Below are positions 48,219 to 60,154 of a stretch of DNA of 64,000 bases, one piece after another (positions within the stretch are counted from its first letter, which is position 1; every line of letters starts with the position of its first letter). Origin of the DNA: Lojkania enalia (Eukaryota; Ascomycota; Dothideomycetes; Pleosporales); the NCBI GenBank assembly GCA_010094045.1, contig ML986655.1, forward strand, positions 62,001 through 126,000, in the 5' to 3' direction. The notes below the pieces were generated by a model. The model did no database searches, was not told the DNA's origin, and was given only the letters and a program-made list of their open reading frames with translations. The translations under genes and the position numbers were made by a program.

Positions 48219-50135
48219 ATGCTGTCGAACGCACAGCGTGTTGAGCGCGGTGATGCCAACGACAACTACGACCACGACCCCGACCACGACCATGATGACG
48301 CGACCGCCGCAGCAGAGGCAGAGGCAGACGAGGAAGCACAGCTGCTGCCCATAGAAGAAACCGAACTCGAATTCGAATTCGAGGACAGCAGCCAGGGCGA
48401 ACTCGATCGGCCGCGTCGACGTCCAAGATTCCGCTGGTGCCGTGTCCGCGTCCCCGTCCATCGTCCTCGGGCGCCGCATCCGCAAGCAATTCGCCCTTTC
48501 TTCCCCTCCACCCAGGAGGCTCCCTTGCTGCTGCTCAATCGCCTGTTGCCCAAGAAGAAGAGCAATACGGGCAAGTACAAAACAGCCCTCCTCGGCGGAT
48601 GGGTGCTGCTCTGGGCCGTCGCCTTCTTGGGATTTCTGAGCGCGCAGCTTCCCGTCAAGGACGGCGCCGGCCAGGCCGTGGTGAACGTGGACTGCGCCGA
48701 CAGCCTGTGGAGGCGTAAGAACGAGTGTGGCATCGATGGCATCGACTGTCGCCCCTTCTCCAACCAGACCTTTGCCTTTCGCTGTCCGGCCAAATGCCGA
48801 GACGTCCGAGTGCTCAACCCGCGTGCTGTCGGCTTGTTGGATGTCAACTATCGCCCGCTCGTCATAGGCGACAATCCCTATCGAGCCGACAGCTTCATCT
48901 GCGGGTCCGCGATCCATGCCGGCATCGTGAGTGATGCTGCCGGCGGCTGTGGACGCCTGACACTGCTTGGCCAACGTGATAGCTTTCCAGCTTCTCGCAA
49001 GCATGGCATTGAATCAATCCCTTTTGATTCCTACTTCCCATCCTCCTTCTCAGTAGCTCAAGACCAGAGCTTTCGTTGCAAGGGCGATCCGCGACGGGGT
49101 CTCCTCATCTTGTCCCTCTTCTTCACCATCATGATATCCTTGTTCTCCGCATCTCCGTCGCAATTCTTCGTCATCTTCATCATCATCTTTGCGCATGTCA
49201 GCTTCGCTTCAGATCCTCCTTCAGCATCCTATCGCAACATCACCGTCCTTCCCGACCACATATCAATGTTCGCCAAGCGCCTTCTTCCTGCCTTATTCTG
49301 CGCCGTTGTCATATACGGGACATGTGTTAAACGCACTCTGCAAGGACTGAAGGCGCAAGTCGAGAAAACAGTACTCTGGTTAGGTGGCTTCTGGTTCGGC
49401 GCCCTATCGAATTATACTTTTGATTGGATCCCCATTTCCCGTCTCACCGCCCATGACCTCGAGCAACAGCCCGGAGCCAAGCTCGCCCTCGCAGTGATCC
49501 TCATCATTTTAGTCTGCATCATCTTCCAGCAAGTCTACTATTTCTGGCTTGAAGGACGCTTAGGCCGCTATCTGGCTTTGTATGGACTTTTTGTTGCTGG
49601 AATCCTCTTCTGCTTGACAATACCCGGGGTCCTGCTTCGCATTCATCATTACATTCTTGCGCTGCTCCTTTTGCCAGGCACCAGCATGCAAACTCGACCC
49701 TCGCTACTTTACCAAGGCATCCTCCTAGGCCTCTTCGTAAACGGTATCGCACGCTGGGACTTCGATTCCATACTCCAAACCGCCAACGCCTTGCGCGGAG
49801 ACGCAGCCCTCAACTCAAAACTTCCCTCCATCAAAGATCTTAAGATAAACCACAATCCCGGGAATGCCTCCTTGACGATCCGACTAAATACACCTCCTAC
49901 AGGCATGCATGGCCTCAGCACGCTCGTTAACGATGTTGAGCGAGCAAGGACATTTTTCACACATGGCAATGCGACATTAGAGTCTGAGTTCGAGTGGCTT
50001 TGGTCGCTCACTCCCAGGTTCTCGGAGTACTTCAGATTTGCGTATGTGAGAGATGGGAGGACGCTGGATTATACAAAGGCTGTGGCGCATTTTGCGAATG
50101 GAACTTTGTTTTCGCCGAATAGGACGCAGGGTTAA
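48219..50135 (+). CDS. LCCL-domain multi-pass membrane protein
   Basis: Single coding exon, 638 aa from MLSNAQRVERGD. An acidic, low-complexity cytosolic N-terminus (DHDPDHDHDD) and an Arg/Pro-rich segment precede one membrane helix at about 123-141. Then comes an LCCL domain at about 159-279 with its Cys pattern (CADSLWRRKNECG, CRPFSNQTFAFRCPAKC, GGCGRLTLLG) and the YRADSFICGSAIHAG core. At least six further hydrophobic helices follow, e.g. LALAVILIILVCIIF, with N-glycosylation sites (NASL, NATL, NRTQ). Fungal LCCL proteins of this layout are conserved but uncharacterised; a role in cell-surface or vesicle biology is guesswork. Start chosen at the second Met because the upstream part overlaps a probable UTR intron. 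Confidence 0.9.
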   Translation: MLSNAQRVERGDANDNYDHDPDHDHDDATAAAEAEADEEAQLLPIEETELEFEFEDSSQGELDRPRRRPRFRWCRVRVPVHRPRAPHPQAIRPFFPSTQEAPLLLLNRLLPKKKSNTGKYKTALLGGWVLLWAVAFLGFLSAQLPVKDGAGQAVVNVDCADSLWRRKNECGIDGIDCRPFSNQTFAFRCPAKCRDVRVLNPRAVGLLDVNYRPLVIGDNPYRADSFICGSAIHAGIVSDAAGGCGRLTLLGQRDSFPASRKHGIESIPFDSYFPSSFSVAQDQSFRCKGDPRRGLLILSLFFTIMISLFSASPSQFFVIFIIIFAHVSFASDPPSASYRNITVLPDHISMFAKRLLPALFCAVVIYGTCVKRTLQGLKAQVEKTVLWLGGFWFGALSNYTFDWIPISRLTAHDLEQQPGAKLALAVILIILVCIIFQQVYYFWLEGRLGRYLALYGLFVAGILFCLTIPGVLLRIHHYILALLLLPGTSMQTRPSLLYQGILLGLFVNGIARWDFDSILQTANALRGDAALNSKLPSIKDLKINHNPGNASLTIRLNTPPTGMHGLSTLVNDVERARTFFTHGNATLESEFEWLWSLTPRFSEYFRFAYVRDGRTLDYTKAVAHFANGTLFSPNRTQG

Positions 50136-50484
50136 TACGATAGCTAAATATTAAATTCTTGCAAGTGGCCAAACGGCCCTCATACTAGCCGTACAGATGG
50201 ACTACAAAGCAAGCATGAACCACATGTTTCGAAGCTCTGCAAGCTAACAGGAATTGCAATCAAGGACCGACAGACGTACAGAGAAGCAACATAAGCGCAA
50301 ACACATCATCCTCGAGCATCTACCACGCGTAAATCAATTTCCCAATTGGAAGGAACATCCTTACCCATACGCCCCTCATACGTTGCAACCCCACTTTTCT
50401 GTTTGCATTCTCGTCTACGCTTTCCCTTCTAGCCCATCCTTGCTACCGTCCGTTTCCCCTCTGGCTCTTCTCTTTCCCAGTACT
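50136..50484. other. Convergent 3' intergenic region
   Basis: 350 bp between the stops of the LCCL and laccase genes. It should contain both terminators. The ORF at 50254-50652 is antisense to the laccase end and is not called. Confidence 0.5.
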
Positions 50485-52780
50485 CTATATCCCACTATCA
50501 TCTTGAAACTCCTTCCAAGCCAGACACCCGTCCCTGACTCTCTGCTTCCCATTAAACCATTTATTCCATTTGCGGCACGTGCGTTTGAGCTCCGGCTTAT
50601 CATGGAACTTGATGCGGTCAGTGTTTTCGAGGATCTGCATTGCGAGGCCTGAAGAGGCGTGCCAGGCAATGTGACAGTGCATCAGCCATACACCTATGTG
50701 GGTTAGTCCTGCTAGCGAAGGTGTATAAAAAAAAAAAAAAGAAAAGAAAAGAAAAAAGAGAGAGAATGTGGAAGAAATCTAGATGTAGACCGAGATATGA
50801 GGGAAGGATGCAAACATACCAGGATTATCGACCTTGAAGGCAATGATCAGATACCCGTTGATAGGTAGCAGAGCGACATCTCGCCTGGGCGGATTATCCC
50901 TCTTCAACACCGCTGTCTCGGGCCTATACGGCTCATCATCCTGCGCGAGCAACGCAAAATCGTGGCCATGCAGATGAATCGGGTGTGCCGCAAAGCTGGT
51001 CCCGCCGGGACCAGTAATGAGTAGTTCGACCCACTGGTCCCTCTTGACGTAGGGTTTGGTCGTTACAGATAGCTCGGCCGTCCAATTTGTCGAGGTGCCT
51101 TCGAGAGAAAGGAGCGTAGGGTCGCTGAAGTTGAGCCAGAGAGGGGACTTGTACATTTGCCAGCGGGCCAAGTTGGACGGGTAGTAGGGGCCTGAGGCTG
51201 GGGTGACGATGTTGACATCCATGGTGTCATCTATGAAAGATGAGCTTGCCTATACTCAAAAACAACGTAGGGGAACTAGCTAAAAACTTACCGATTGGTG
51301 ATTCAGGAATCTGCCATTTCAGAATCGGCTTCAAGCTAGAGTATGTCTCATCAGAACACTTGATGGCAAAGTCATTGGGTTTGCTCGACGGGTCGGCAGT
51401 GCTTCTTCCATAGCGGACAATGCCTGTCGTAGCATTCTCAATTGTATATGGGTAACGGAAGTCACCGCACTGCGTTGCTGGAACTGTACGGATCCAGTAA
51501 TTTTCGTCTTCCGTTGGCGCCCACGGGTTTGCTTCGACGACGACATGGTACCTTTGGCCGATGCCAACGAGAACGCTGGTATTGGTGTACGGTTCGATAG
51601 GGACAAAATCGGATTCGATGACGGTCAAGTTGTGGCCGTCAATGGAGAAGACGAAAGTTGTGTCAACGGAAGTGTTGATCAGGTACAGTAGGTAGCGTAC
51701 CCCCTAAATAAGGTTAGCAAGTGATTGCTATGTCGACGAGGAATGGAGCGGCTACCTTCTGGAAGGAAAGAGTGTGCAATTTAGTCGGTCTTCGGTCTTC
51801 ACAAGTGTCTATGTCCGGAGGAGCAACACCTGCAGGGAATCAGCTTCACAGGGTGCGACTAATGAGTTGGCATACCGTGTCCATTCAACAAAATGCTACT
51901 CATCTTTGGCCGGGCACGACCTAAGCTCCACGCCCAGTCCTCGAAAGCACTTCGCTGGTTCCAATCAGTCATTAAAATAGGGTCTTTGGCGGTGTCATAT
52001 CCCCCGGAAGACGGGCCATGAATCGTCAAGGGACCCGCCATGCCATCGGGGTACTATCATAGATGGTAAGCGAAATCCTGGACGAGGTTGGTCTTGCATA
52101 CATACTTGCAAAGAATAATGGCTGTGGTACCAAGACGTGCCGTACTGCCGAGCATGAAATTTGTAGGTATATGTTTCGCCCGGCGCGATTGGGCACTGCG
52201 TGACAGCATTCACGCCATCATATTCATTACTATTATACTGACGAAGACCGTGCCAATGAATGGATGTGCCATTGCAAGGCAAATGATTTCGGACGGTAAC
52301 CTCAATATCGTCGCCCCAACACGCCTCAATCCACGGTCCCGGATACTGACCGTTAAAGACTTTACCCTCATCGTTTCTACAGCCGTCTGGATACAATGTT
52401 TCATTCGTAACGTCCAGTGTATACTTACGAGTTACACCCTTCGGCCAGACGTTCTCGTAATCAGTATATATATTGTAGGTCGGCTTCTTCGATTTGGGAT
52501 TCTTGGGCTTGAGCCAGCACCCGCGGTCATCATGCTGAGAGCAAGGCTCGTAGTCAGGCAGCTCAGGATACTTGCAGATGAACCGTCCATGTTCTGGCGC
52601 ATTTGGAGGGTCGAAGATAGGGTAATCGACAACTTCCGGCTCAATAGGCCTAGCAAGTTCCGGCAGCAAAGGAATCTCGGTCAGTCCGTCATGTTGAAGT
52701 GGAGAGAGGGTAAGGAAGTTAAGGGCTTGGACGAGTAATGCCCAACAGTTCTCGAATCCGCGCATGCTCAGTGTGGGCAA
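50485..52780 (-). CDS. Ascomycete laccase / multicopper oxidase
   Basis: Six exons (52106-52780, 51876-52053, 51756-51829, 51292-51703, 50820-51230, 50485-50693) total 1959 nt, 652 aa. All four copper-ligand motifs are present: SIHWHGLRQ, TSWYHSHYSLQ, HPIHLHGHDF and HCHIAWHASSGLAMQ. The protein ends DDSGI, matching the DSG(L/I/V) C-terminus of ascomycete laccases. It oxidises phenolic substrates with reduction of O2 to water, probably outside the cell; the start MRGFENCWALLVQALNFL resembles a signal peptide, with an alternative Met five codons upstream. An N-terminal extension of about 100 residues precedes the first cupredoxin domain. The 126-nt last intron contains an A/G-rich low-complexity run. 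Roles in pigment, lignin or defence chemistry cannot be told apart from sequence. Confidence 0.93.
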
Positions 52781-53542
52781 CAGAGCCCCCTAAACAAGGC
52801 AATATGTGATGAAATTTGTAGAAAGAACGGGAAATACATCTACGATTAGCAACACCGAAGAACTAAATACTAATCCCCCAGCTCAATAGGCAACCGTCCG
52901 ACTCGCGACCGCCATTGCGGTCACCGGCCGCTTGAACGCGTTGGCTGTAAGCCATTAAGTCATAATTGCTTGCCTTGTGTATCTCAACATTGCCTATTGT
53001 AGTCACAGTCAGTAAAAAAAAAAAGGGGAGAGGCTAGGTTGCGGAAGGGTCATTGGACGTAATCAATTAAAGGACTTTGTCATCTTTCAGTCAATCTAGT
53101 CTGCTAATGGCGGACGAACCAATAGGTGGAGCATGAAAGATACTCGGCGTGACCTGAATGACACCGTATTACAAGCGGCCAGATGCTTATCTTGTGACTC
53201 GGTGCCCTCTCAGCCCCCGACTACATCGTAAGCAAATATTTTGACCGGTGCGAGCTTTCCCGGGCTTATATATTATGCAAGATATCTCAGTAGTTAGTGT
53301 TTTGGCGTCAATGTCCCCTCCTATGCGGGGTCAGTGGCTGCGCTGAAGTTACACTTCCCGCAGTTTATTATCGGGATTTGATCGGGACGCTGCAGTTTTG
53401 ACTCAGCTCTACCGGAATGCGAGATTTTTATCTCAGCTCCGCCTTTTGAGGATGCAGCCGAATTTCGGGTGAGACGGTGTCATTGGCGGTTTCCGACGAA
53501 ATCAGAACTATAACAGAGTGGGCTGTCAAAAAGCGTTAGAAA
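52781..53542. other. Laccase promoter region
   Basis: About 760 bp with an A-run near 53011. TATATATTATG near 53268 may be part of a promoter but is 490 bp from the laccase start. No other site is clear. Confidence 0.4.
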
Positions 53543-54094
53543 ATGAGCGCTAGTCCATTTACGTCGGGAAACTCACCAATGAACCGCTTCCAGCTGCTGT
53601 ATCGCAGGGGTAAGCATTGTCAATCACCGCTCCCAACGGCTCCCGCAATAACCCGTCGTGGTTGCCTAATGGTGAACTTTAGGCTTGATCCGCGATCGAT
53701 AGTTCGTCGGGATAGTGCAAACTTTTTAAGACTGTCTATCATGGTAAGCTCTCACTCACAAACGAGAGGGATCTGTCTCTTTTATACTCGCTGCAATTTC
53801 CTTCTCGTTTTCCTAAGCAGACTTATGCGTTGTTTGCTGAATGTGATCTTCATTGAGGCCTTCGGGTCTCCTTCTCCCGCTATGCAAGGGCTGCAACATA
53901 TCAGAACCAGCTCCAATGTCATGGCTCTGAAAGAGGGTGTTGCAACTTATCTGGCTACTCCAAAAGATCGGTTAGGATTAGACATCGAGAGCCGTTACTG
54001 CTATTTCGTGGCCTTGGCCATACAACTAAGCATGAAGCATTCATATTGTAAGTTGATGCTCTATACGCCATGCCTAAGACCTGCCTATGCCTAA
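53543..54094 (+). CDS. Hypothetical protein or gene relic, 183 codons
   Basis: Continuous ORF of 183 aa, long for this base composition. The second half (GLQHIRTSSNVMALKEG, then LATPKDRLGLDIESRY) looks coding, while the first half has intron-like signals (GTAAGC at about 53610 and 53742, acceptor CTAAGCAG near 53820). I could not find a splice model that keeps one frame. It could be the 5' end of a dead gene. No domain recognised. Confidence 0.3.
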   Translation: MSASPFTSGNSPMNRFQLLYRRGKHCQSPLPTAPAITRRGCLMVNFRLDPRSIVRRDSANFLRLSIMVSSHSQTRGICLFYTRCNFLLVFLSRLMRCLLNVIFIEAFGSPSPAMQGLQHIRTSSNVMALKEGVATYLATPKDRLGLDIESRYCYFVALAIQLSMKHSYCKLMLYTPCLRPAYA

Positions 54095-55391
54095 AAAACT
54101 CTAGAATGTAGGATAGGATAATGCAGCGGCACCTAGGAAAATAGTTATGATATTGGTGGAAAATATGTGTCGTATAACCTAGCTATTTTATTGTCGCGGA
54201 TCAAGTGAGTTCTGAGCGGAATTGGAATATATGTCGTAGACATAAAGGGTCAGCGTTGAGATCCCTAGAATGAAAAGGCCTAATTCTTATGCGGTTTCTA
54301 TGGCAAATAGGATGATCAAGATAATCAGGCCGATAACAACCGTAGAAGTCATGAGAATGCCAATGAGAATTATTAGTCAAAGTATGCCCTTACTTACATG
54401 TTACCACCACTTCCCAAGAGCCCACTTCGCTCATATAAGCGGTGCCCTTTGTATGGTTTCGTCATTCAAGCCCGAAGACATATACTGCGTCGGAAACAAC
54501 CTAATCCGGGCCACTCATATATTTCACTGAATGGTGAGATATCGGGTTCATTGCGGATGGGCTGAAACCTATTGGTAGAAATCTGGCGGGCGCCAATTCC
54601 GTGCAAAATAAAATCAGAAGCAAGAACGACAGTGGATATGGAGCGGAGATTGAAATGGCGATCGTTCGTAAAATACAAAGGGAAAAAATTATTGCTTTTT
54701 TTTTTTTTTGGTGGCCCTACTACAGGGTTTCTGCTTTCAATTTAGGTTAACTTGAACGATAATATCGGACCGATTAAAACATCGAATAATTTCCGTAGTC
54801 ATGGCCGTTCTTGACTTGTGCAATCGACAATTGCTCTTGAGGGCATGGATGGCCAGAGTTTAGATTGATACATGTCTGATCGGAAACATCTATCTACTTC
54901 GAACGGGTTCTTTGTGCAGGCTCGCATTATTGGAAAGCTAAAAATCTCAGAGCCCACAAGACGCGGACACAAAAAACAAATTGAAAGTGGAAATGATGCT
55001 CATTTCAAATTCATCCAATCCGATGTTGTCATCCTAGCATCCCCGGTTCGGCCTATGCTAGGCTACCCGAGCCGATTCGGAAGAGCGGTCGGAAAAAGAT
55101 ACTCTCGCAAACTTGAATCAACGTAATAATTGGACGAAAAGGAAAATGAAATTGGAGCAGAAAAAACCATCAACATAGAGATGGCAAGCCTCCCCCCAGT
55201 GTCGGAGTGCACAAACTTCTATACCATGCCCGATATGGTATAGCTCGATTAACCGGAAGCGGGCTGGAAATGAATCATCCATCGCCGTGTAGCCTCGCGC
55301 TGCAACCTTACAACTTCGCCTTAGAGGAATTTTAAAAAGTGGAAAGCAATTGCGACAAAAATTTGTACTCCTTTTGCGAAAAAGCAGAACC
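54095..55391. other. Intergenic upstream of Nudix gene
   Basis: About 1.3 kb. Small ORFs at 54270-54530 and 54872-55126 show no motif. A T-run lies near 54698. Confidence 0.45.
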
Positions 55392-56018
55392 ATGGAGAAC
55401 CAAAGGCCGAAAGTTGGTGTGGGGGTTGTGATCCACGATGAGGCTGGAAACATTGTGATGGGTGAGCGAACTGGAAGTCATGGCGCGGGTAAGTTTTGGT
55501 CCCTCGCTTTGTCCACTCTCACCCAAGCCATCCGAGGCTTATCCGTGAGATATCTGTGGCATAGGCACCCTTCAGTGTCCCGGTGGCCATCTCGAGTATG
55601 GCGAGTCATTCGCCGAATGTGCAAGGCGCGAAGTGCTTGAAGAGACTGGCCTTGAAGTCGGAGAAATTAAGTTTTTGACGGCAACCAATGATGTTATGGA
55701 GGAAAGTAAACATTACGTTACTATTTTTGTGACATGTGTCATTACAGGAGAGAAGAAAGAGCCTGAGGTATATATCACAACTATCCGCTTGGTGATGTTG
55801 CTAGCTTTGCAAGTAGTACTTGCTATACTGACATAGATTAGCCACTCGAGCCGCATAAGTGCGCACGCTGGGACTGGATACCATGGTCGCAGATGTGGGA
55901 GTGGGCAAAATTGCAAGCAATGGCAGAGCGCGAGGGTAAAGAGGTGACAAAGAGAATGTTTCGACCACTAGTAAACCTATATCTAGATTACCCAGAGCTT
56001 GAATTCTGTTTGAAATAA
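55392..56018 (+). CDS. Nudix hydrolase (NUDT15/MTH1-like)
   Basis: Three exons (55392-55488, 55565-55767, 55842-56018) give 158 aa. MENQRPKVGVGVVIHDEAG begins the fold. Splicing yields GSHGAGTLQCPGGHLEYGESF, completing the Nudix box GX5EX7REUXEEXGU at about 40-62 (GHLEYGE...RREVLEETGL). The end, HKCARWDWIPW and PLVNLYLDYPE, matches small cytosolic nucleotide-cleaning Nudix enzymes that hydrolyse (oxidised) nucleoside triphosphates. Intron 1 has GTAAGT; intron 2 has a GTATAT donor and a distal GATTAG acceptor. No neighbour suggests a pathway. Intact. Confidence 0.9.
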
Positions 56019-58833
56019 AGAACGAATGCTCATGGGGGAGTATGAGAGAGACTGTAAACTGACCTTGCGTTTTGAATATGAAACATAGTAAATATCATGG
56101 CGTGCAAGATCAGTATCGAGGTTCTGCAACCGCTTCCATCTCTTCTATTTTGGGCACTCCCTGGCCATAGTCTATTTTCATGTACCCTCCAGCTAGAGCA
56201 CCAGCTAGTAATCTCTGGGGCGTTTTCTTGTCTTCATCATTCTAAAGTTAATATTATATCATCAAAGTAGTCGCCTACGTTCTACGAATAGAGTAGAATG
56301 GGTGACAATGAGGAAGAAATATGCGGAGCGTTGTTCGACAAAAAAAAATGATAAGATATTTTTAATGTTACCAGAAGATACGCGGTCGTTTTGTTGTATT
56401 ATTGGTCTGCTGTGTCTGATACGTTTCTTCCCTAGTTATTGAGCACCGATGCTGAATTAGTTGTAGGACAAGACTATGCCGCACGGACGGCACCTCTTTG
56501 ACCGAAGAAAGGTAAACGAGATGCAAGCGGAAATGATAGCTCTAGAAAATAAAACTGCACAGTGCAAACGCATCAATCGGACTGCTTGGTCGTAGCATGA
56601 ATAGCGCCCGAGGCGGCTTGAGTAGGGAAATTTGATAAGAAAATGTTCACCCCGTGAGGGGTAGCTTGATTTCAAAGAGGCTTGAGCGTTAAATTTGACT
56701 TAAAGCTTATAAGTGAACACAATTAGAGATCGTCGGACATCCAGTGCTAACTGAGCAACGACTGTTTTGAAGCGAGGCAGTCCTGAATCGTGTAAAGGGC
56801 ATACGAAGTTCATAAGGACTTGTGCAAATTAAAATCTCAAGTCGAATCATCCAAAAAAATTTAGTGGCACATTGGCTTAGGATGCGAAGCCTTCTAGGTG
56901 TTCCAGGACTATTCATCCGCATTTATCGCAGTCTTTGAATGGCCTAGGTAAGAGGAAAAAGCGGTTGCTTACACAAAGTTTACATAGAAATGCCGTGATT
57001 CTTTATTCGCATGGTGCCGATCGCGTTAGTGTAGAGTAGAAGGCAATTAGATAGGAAAGTATATGACTGCGAGGGATGGGTGCGAGAGGTGATCCCATCA
57101 CGCGGTGATCCGTGCACCCGGTTGTGATCTAAGTCTCGTCCGATCCATAGCAAAATGAACTGTAATTATCCCTCCCCAACACCCTCTCCTAAAATCATTT
57201 GGCCCCACAGTCACAGGCCTTTTGTTTCACGCTTCCACTATCAAAAAGGGTGAGACTCTATCGTCTTCTTCGTCATGTCCGCTGATTGGACAGGACTCGT
57301 TTGCCTGCTGGAGCCGCTGAAAACAGACCAACCGAGGTGCCGCCTTATGGTGAAACATGCACACCACCAATGACGAATGTTCAGACGACTACTCTCCATT
57401 CCCCGCCAAAAGCGCGCCGATGTAGCCGGGGATGATTGCGGACACGAAACGCAGGTACGAGGCCGGCTAGGCGGGCAGCCAATGCAAAGAAGTTCAAAGA
57501 CGCGCAGGTGCTTCGTGCGAACGTCCTCATTGGAGCATGTTTTACTTTGCGACATCTGGCCGCAGTCCTTCGCCTGCCTTCTGTCCCCCAGCTCGTTTAT
57601 CCTGCTTCAACTTGTCATCAGGTGAGGATTCATGCTATTTTCTAAATCTTCTTTCAGACCCCGAGTCAAGCAGACAATGCGAAAGCAAGTCGTCTTGGGA
57701 CATGTCTCCCATGTGGCTAAGCATAATCATGGACCCCCGTTGTTCACCCTACTAGAGCAGCTGAAAAGGGCGCTGAGCAGGTGGACATCTCCCGAGCCAC
57801 AGGCACTCACAATGTACTAAGCCTCAAAAAGCAAGCTTGCTCTGTCGCACAGCCAGATCTCGCCAGACGGCAAGACTCAGGGACATTTCCAAGCTGCTCG
57901 ACGCTGTGACGAGCACCCGGGTTTGAGCGAATAATAGCCTTGGATAGTTGTCTGTACTGGCTAGGAACACCAGTCGTGTCCGTTAGGTAGGCCTCCGTCA
58001 TTTTTCTTCGCTACCCAGCTGGCCTACCAGAGCGCTCAGCTAGGGTTGCTCATCTTATCCAGGATCATCGCTCGTCCCGCTATCAGCTTTAGTGGCGCTG
58101 CGCCGAAAGCAGCGTGGGGACGTCCGCACAGCCAGGATTTGAGCCTCGCAGGGTCGTCTCCTCGCTCTTGGTACCTCCAGCTGAGGCCTGCCTGGACCTG
58201 ACTGGACCGGTCGGCCCTTTGCAACCTTCCTAACCAGCTTGGTAGCGGTCTCGCCGCGAGGTCGCACAAGCATGAATGGCCTTCTCCAGACTCCGGGCCA
58301 CATCAACCTAAATGAAGCACGTCTCCGTTGACCGAACGTGGGAACTAACATAATGATGACAGCTCAGGACGATGTGTGAGGCCGAAAGGAGAAACGTTGC
58401 TGTGACTAATCTACGGTGAATTACTACCTGCATAGGCGCGCGGTGGTTATGCAGCGTGTTTTCATGTTGATTGACTGCGTACGGCCGGATAAAGGCAGCA
58501 TGGTTTCTATCTTGAGCATAGTAATAGTAGGTGTGAAGGTAATATTAGTCACGGCGATGCGCGAATCAGCTAACATCGGCGTAGTTTCGTTTCACATTCG
58601 CGCTCCACGGCCAAGCTTTTTGCAAGGAAACCGACTGCCGCCAGGAACGGACAGATCCCGCATGCAGCTAACATACTAGTGCCCGTGGCCTTCGCCCTGG
58701 CCAGGGTCTGATCTACGCTGTTTGTGAAGGTAACATGGTCAACGCGCCGCTGGAGTCCACCTGAGCAGGGGACGGCGGTCTCTACGCTTTCAATGGCGCG
58801 AGCCGTCACTCCCGCCGTGCCTTGTACAATATC
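56019..58833. other. Long intergenic region without a supportable gene
   Basis: About 2.8 kb. Many short overlapping ORFs on both strands in 57.2-58.4 kb have compositions typical of GC-rich non-coding DNA, and none shows a domain, signal peptide or consistent splicing. The right end is the promoter of the GH23-like gene. Confidence 0.5.
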
Positions 58834-58839
58834 TATAAA
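58834..58839 (+). promoter_or_regulatory. TATA box of the GH23-like/LysM gene
   Basis: CTATAAAGGCTCC about 215 bp upstream of the ATG, followed by a C/T-rich leader (58860-58905) typical of highly expressed fungal genes. Confidence 0.5.
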
Positions 58840-59049
58840 GGCTCCCCGGCCCGGCGGCCTCCTCACTCTCCACCCCACCCACCACTGCTCTTCAATCATT
58901 TGCAGGTAGGCTTGCCTACAGTCATTCATTTTTCTGCTTCTCGCATTCCAGGTGCTGGACATACACTCCTTCATACCTTCACACTCTCCCCGTCGTTCCT
59001 TTATAGCCTACCACCCAAACATCTTTCCATCGAACCTCATTCTATCAAA

Positions 59050-60154
59050 ATGATTACCACTTCATTTCTTGCCGCTGCTAGCAGCCTTTTTGCCCTTTCC
59101 TACGGCGCTCCCGTGCCCCGCACCAACGCTGCCACCCCTCGGTCCCCGGTGGAGCGAGATGTTTCCTATACAATCTTTGGCGGCGATGGCACAACTGCGC
59201 AAGGTTGGCCACAGAAGAGTCAGTGGGTAGACTTCGATACGCAGTAAGTCTTCGAGGAGCATTGGAACGCCGTTGATATTTAGAGCTAACTAATTCAGGT
59301 TCAATGCCGTGAAAGACGTCATTAACACTGCCTGTGGAAATCATGGATGGGGCGCAAACAACGACCCCACTGAGACTGAGTCGATCTACAGTGGCATTGT
59401 CGCCGCCTCCGAATCTACTGGAGTAGACAAAGAGTTCATTCTAGCGATCATGATGCAAGAATCAAAAGGCTGTGTCCGCGCCCCAACCACCAACTACGGT
59501 GTCCGCAATCCTGGTCTCATGCAGTCTCATAATGGAGCTGCTACCTGCAACGAGGGCGGCAATGTCCAGACGCCCTGCCCTCAACAGACTATTCACGATA
59601 TGATCCTGCAAGGTGCCGGAACAATAACTGGATTTGGTCTGCAGAATACCATTGAGCTGTCCGGGGCTTCGGATGTGAGCAAGTACTACAAAGCAGCCCG
59701 CATCTACAACTCCGGCAGCGTCGACGCATCCGGCAACTTAGGCGCAGGCATTGCGACGCACTGCTACGCTAGTGATATCGCTAACCGCCTCCTGGGTTGG
59801 ACTAGCATGTCAGAGAGCACTTGCAACGAGGGAGCCATTGGCAGCATCGGCGGTTCAGCTAGTAACGGTAACGGCAACGCCGGGACTCCTGTCGAGGAAG
59901 AACCCGAGGAAGAAATACCCAAGACTGAGGAACCGACCACTCCTAACAATGGCGAGACCAATCCCACCGCACCCAAAGCTCCCGGAGCCGCCAGTGGCTG
60001 CCAGAAGTGGTACACTGTTCAGTCTGGCGACACCTGCGAAAACGTGGCAAAGGCATCCGGAATCGATTTCAACAAGCTCAAGAGCTTGAATGGAGGTTTG
60101 GATAGCAACTGCTCCAATCTCTGGCTCGGATACGCATACTGCATCAGCGCCTAA
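59050..60154 (+). CDS. Secreted GH23-like (lysozyme/lytic transglycosylase fold) protein with LysM
   Basis: Exons 59050-59243 and 59299-60154 give 349 aa. Signal peptide MITTSFLAAASSLFALSYGA; a goose-type lysozyme-like domain with FILAIMMQESKG (putative catalytic Glu 119) and RNPGLMQSHNG (GLMQ motif at 137-140), then IHDMILQGAG; an acidic Pro/Glu/Thr linker; a C-terminal LysM (CQKWYTVQSGDTCENVAK...CSNLWLGYAYC). SLT/GH23 enzymes cleave peptidoglycan; fungal members may attack bacterial walls or chitin. The LysM would anchor it to either polymer. The intron has GTAAGT and a GCTAAC branch. Intact, isolated from the chitin cluster by 15 kb. Confidence 0.9.

Noticed and set aside
48189..49004. 271-codon minus-strand ORF opposite the LCCL gene
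   Set aside because: Antisense to a well supported LCCL coding region; Val/Gly-rich composition reflects the GC-rich complement.
52088..52738. 216-codon plus-strand ORF
   Set aside because: Antisense to laccase exon 1, which has clear copper-binding motifs.
58570..58974. 134-codon minus-strand ORF
   Set aside because: Overlaps the TATA box and leader of the GH23-like gene; no domain.
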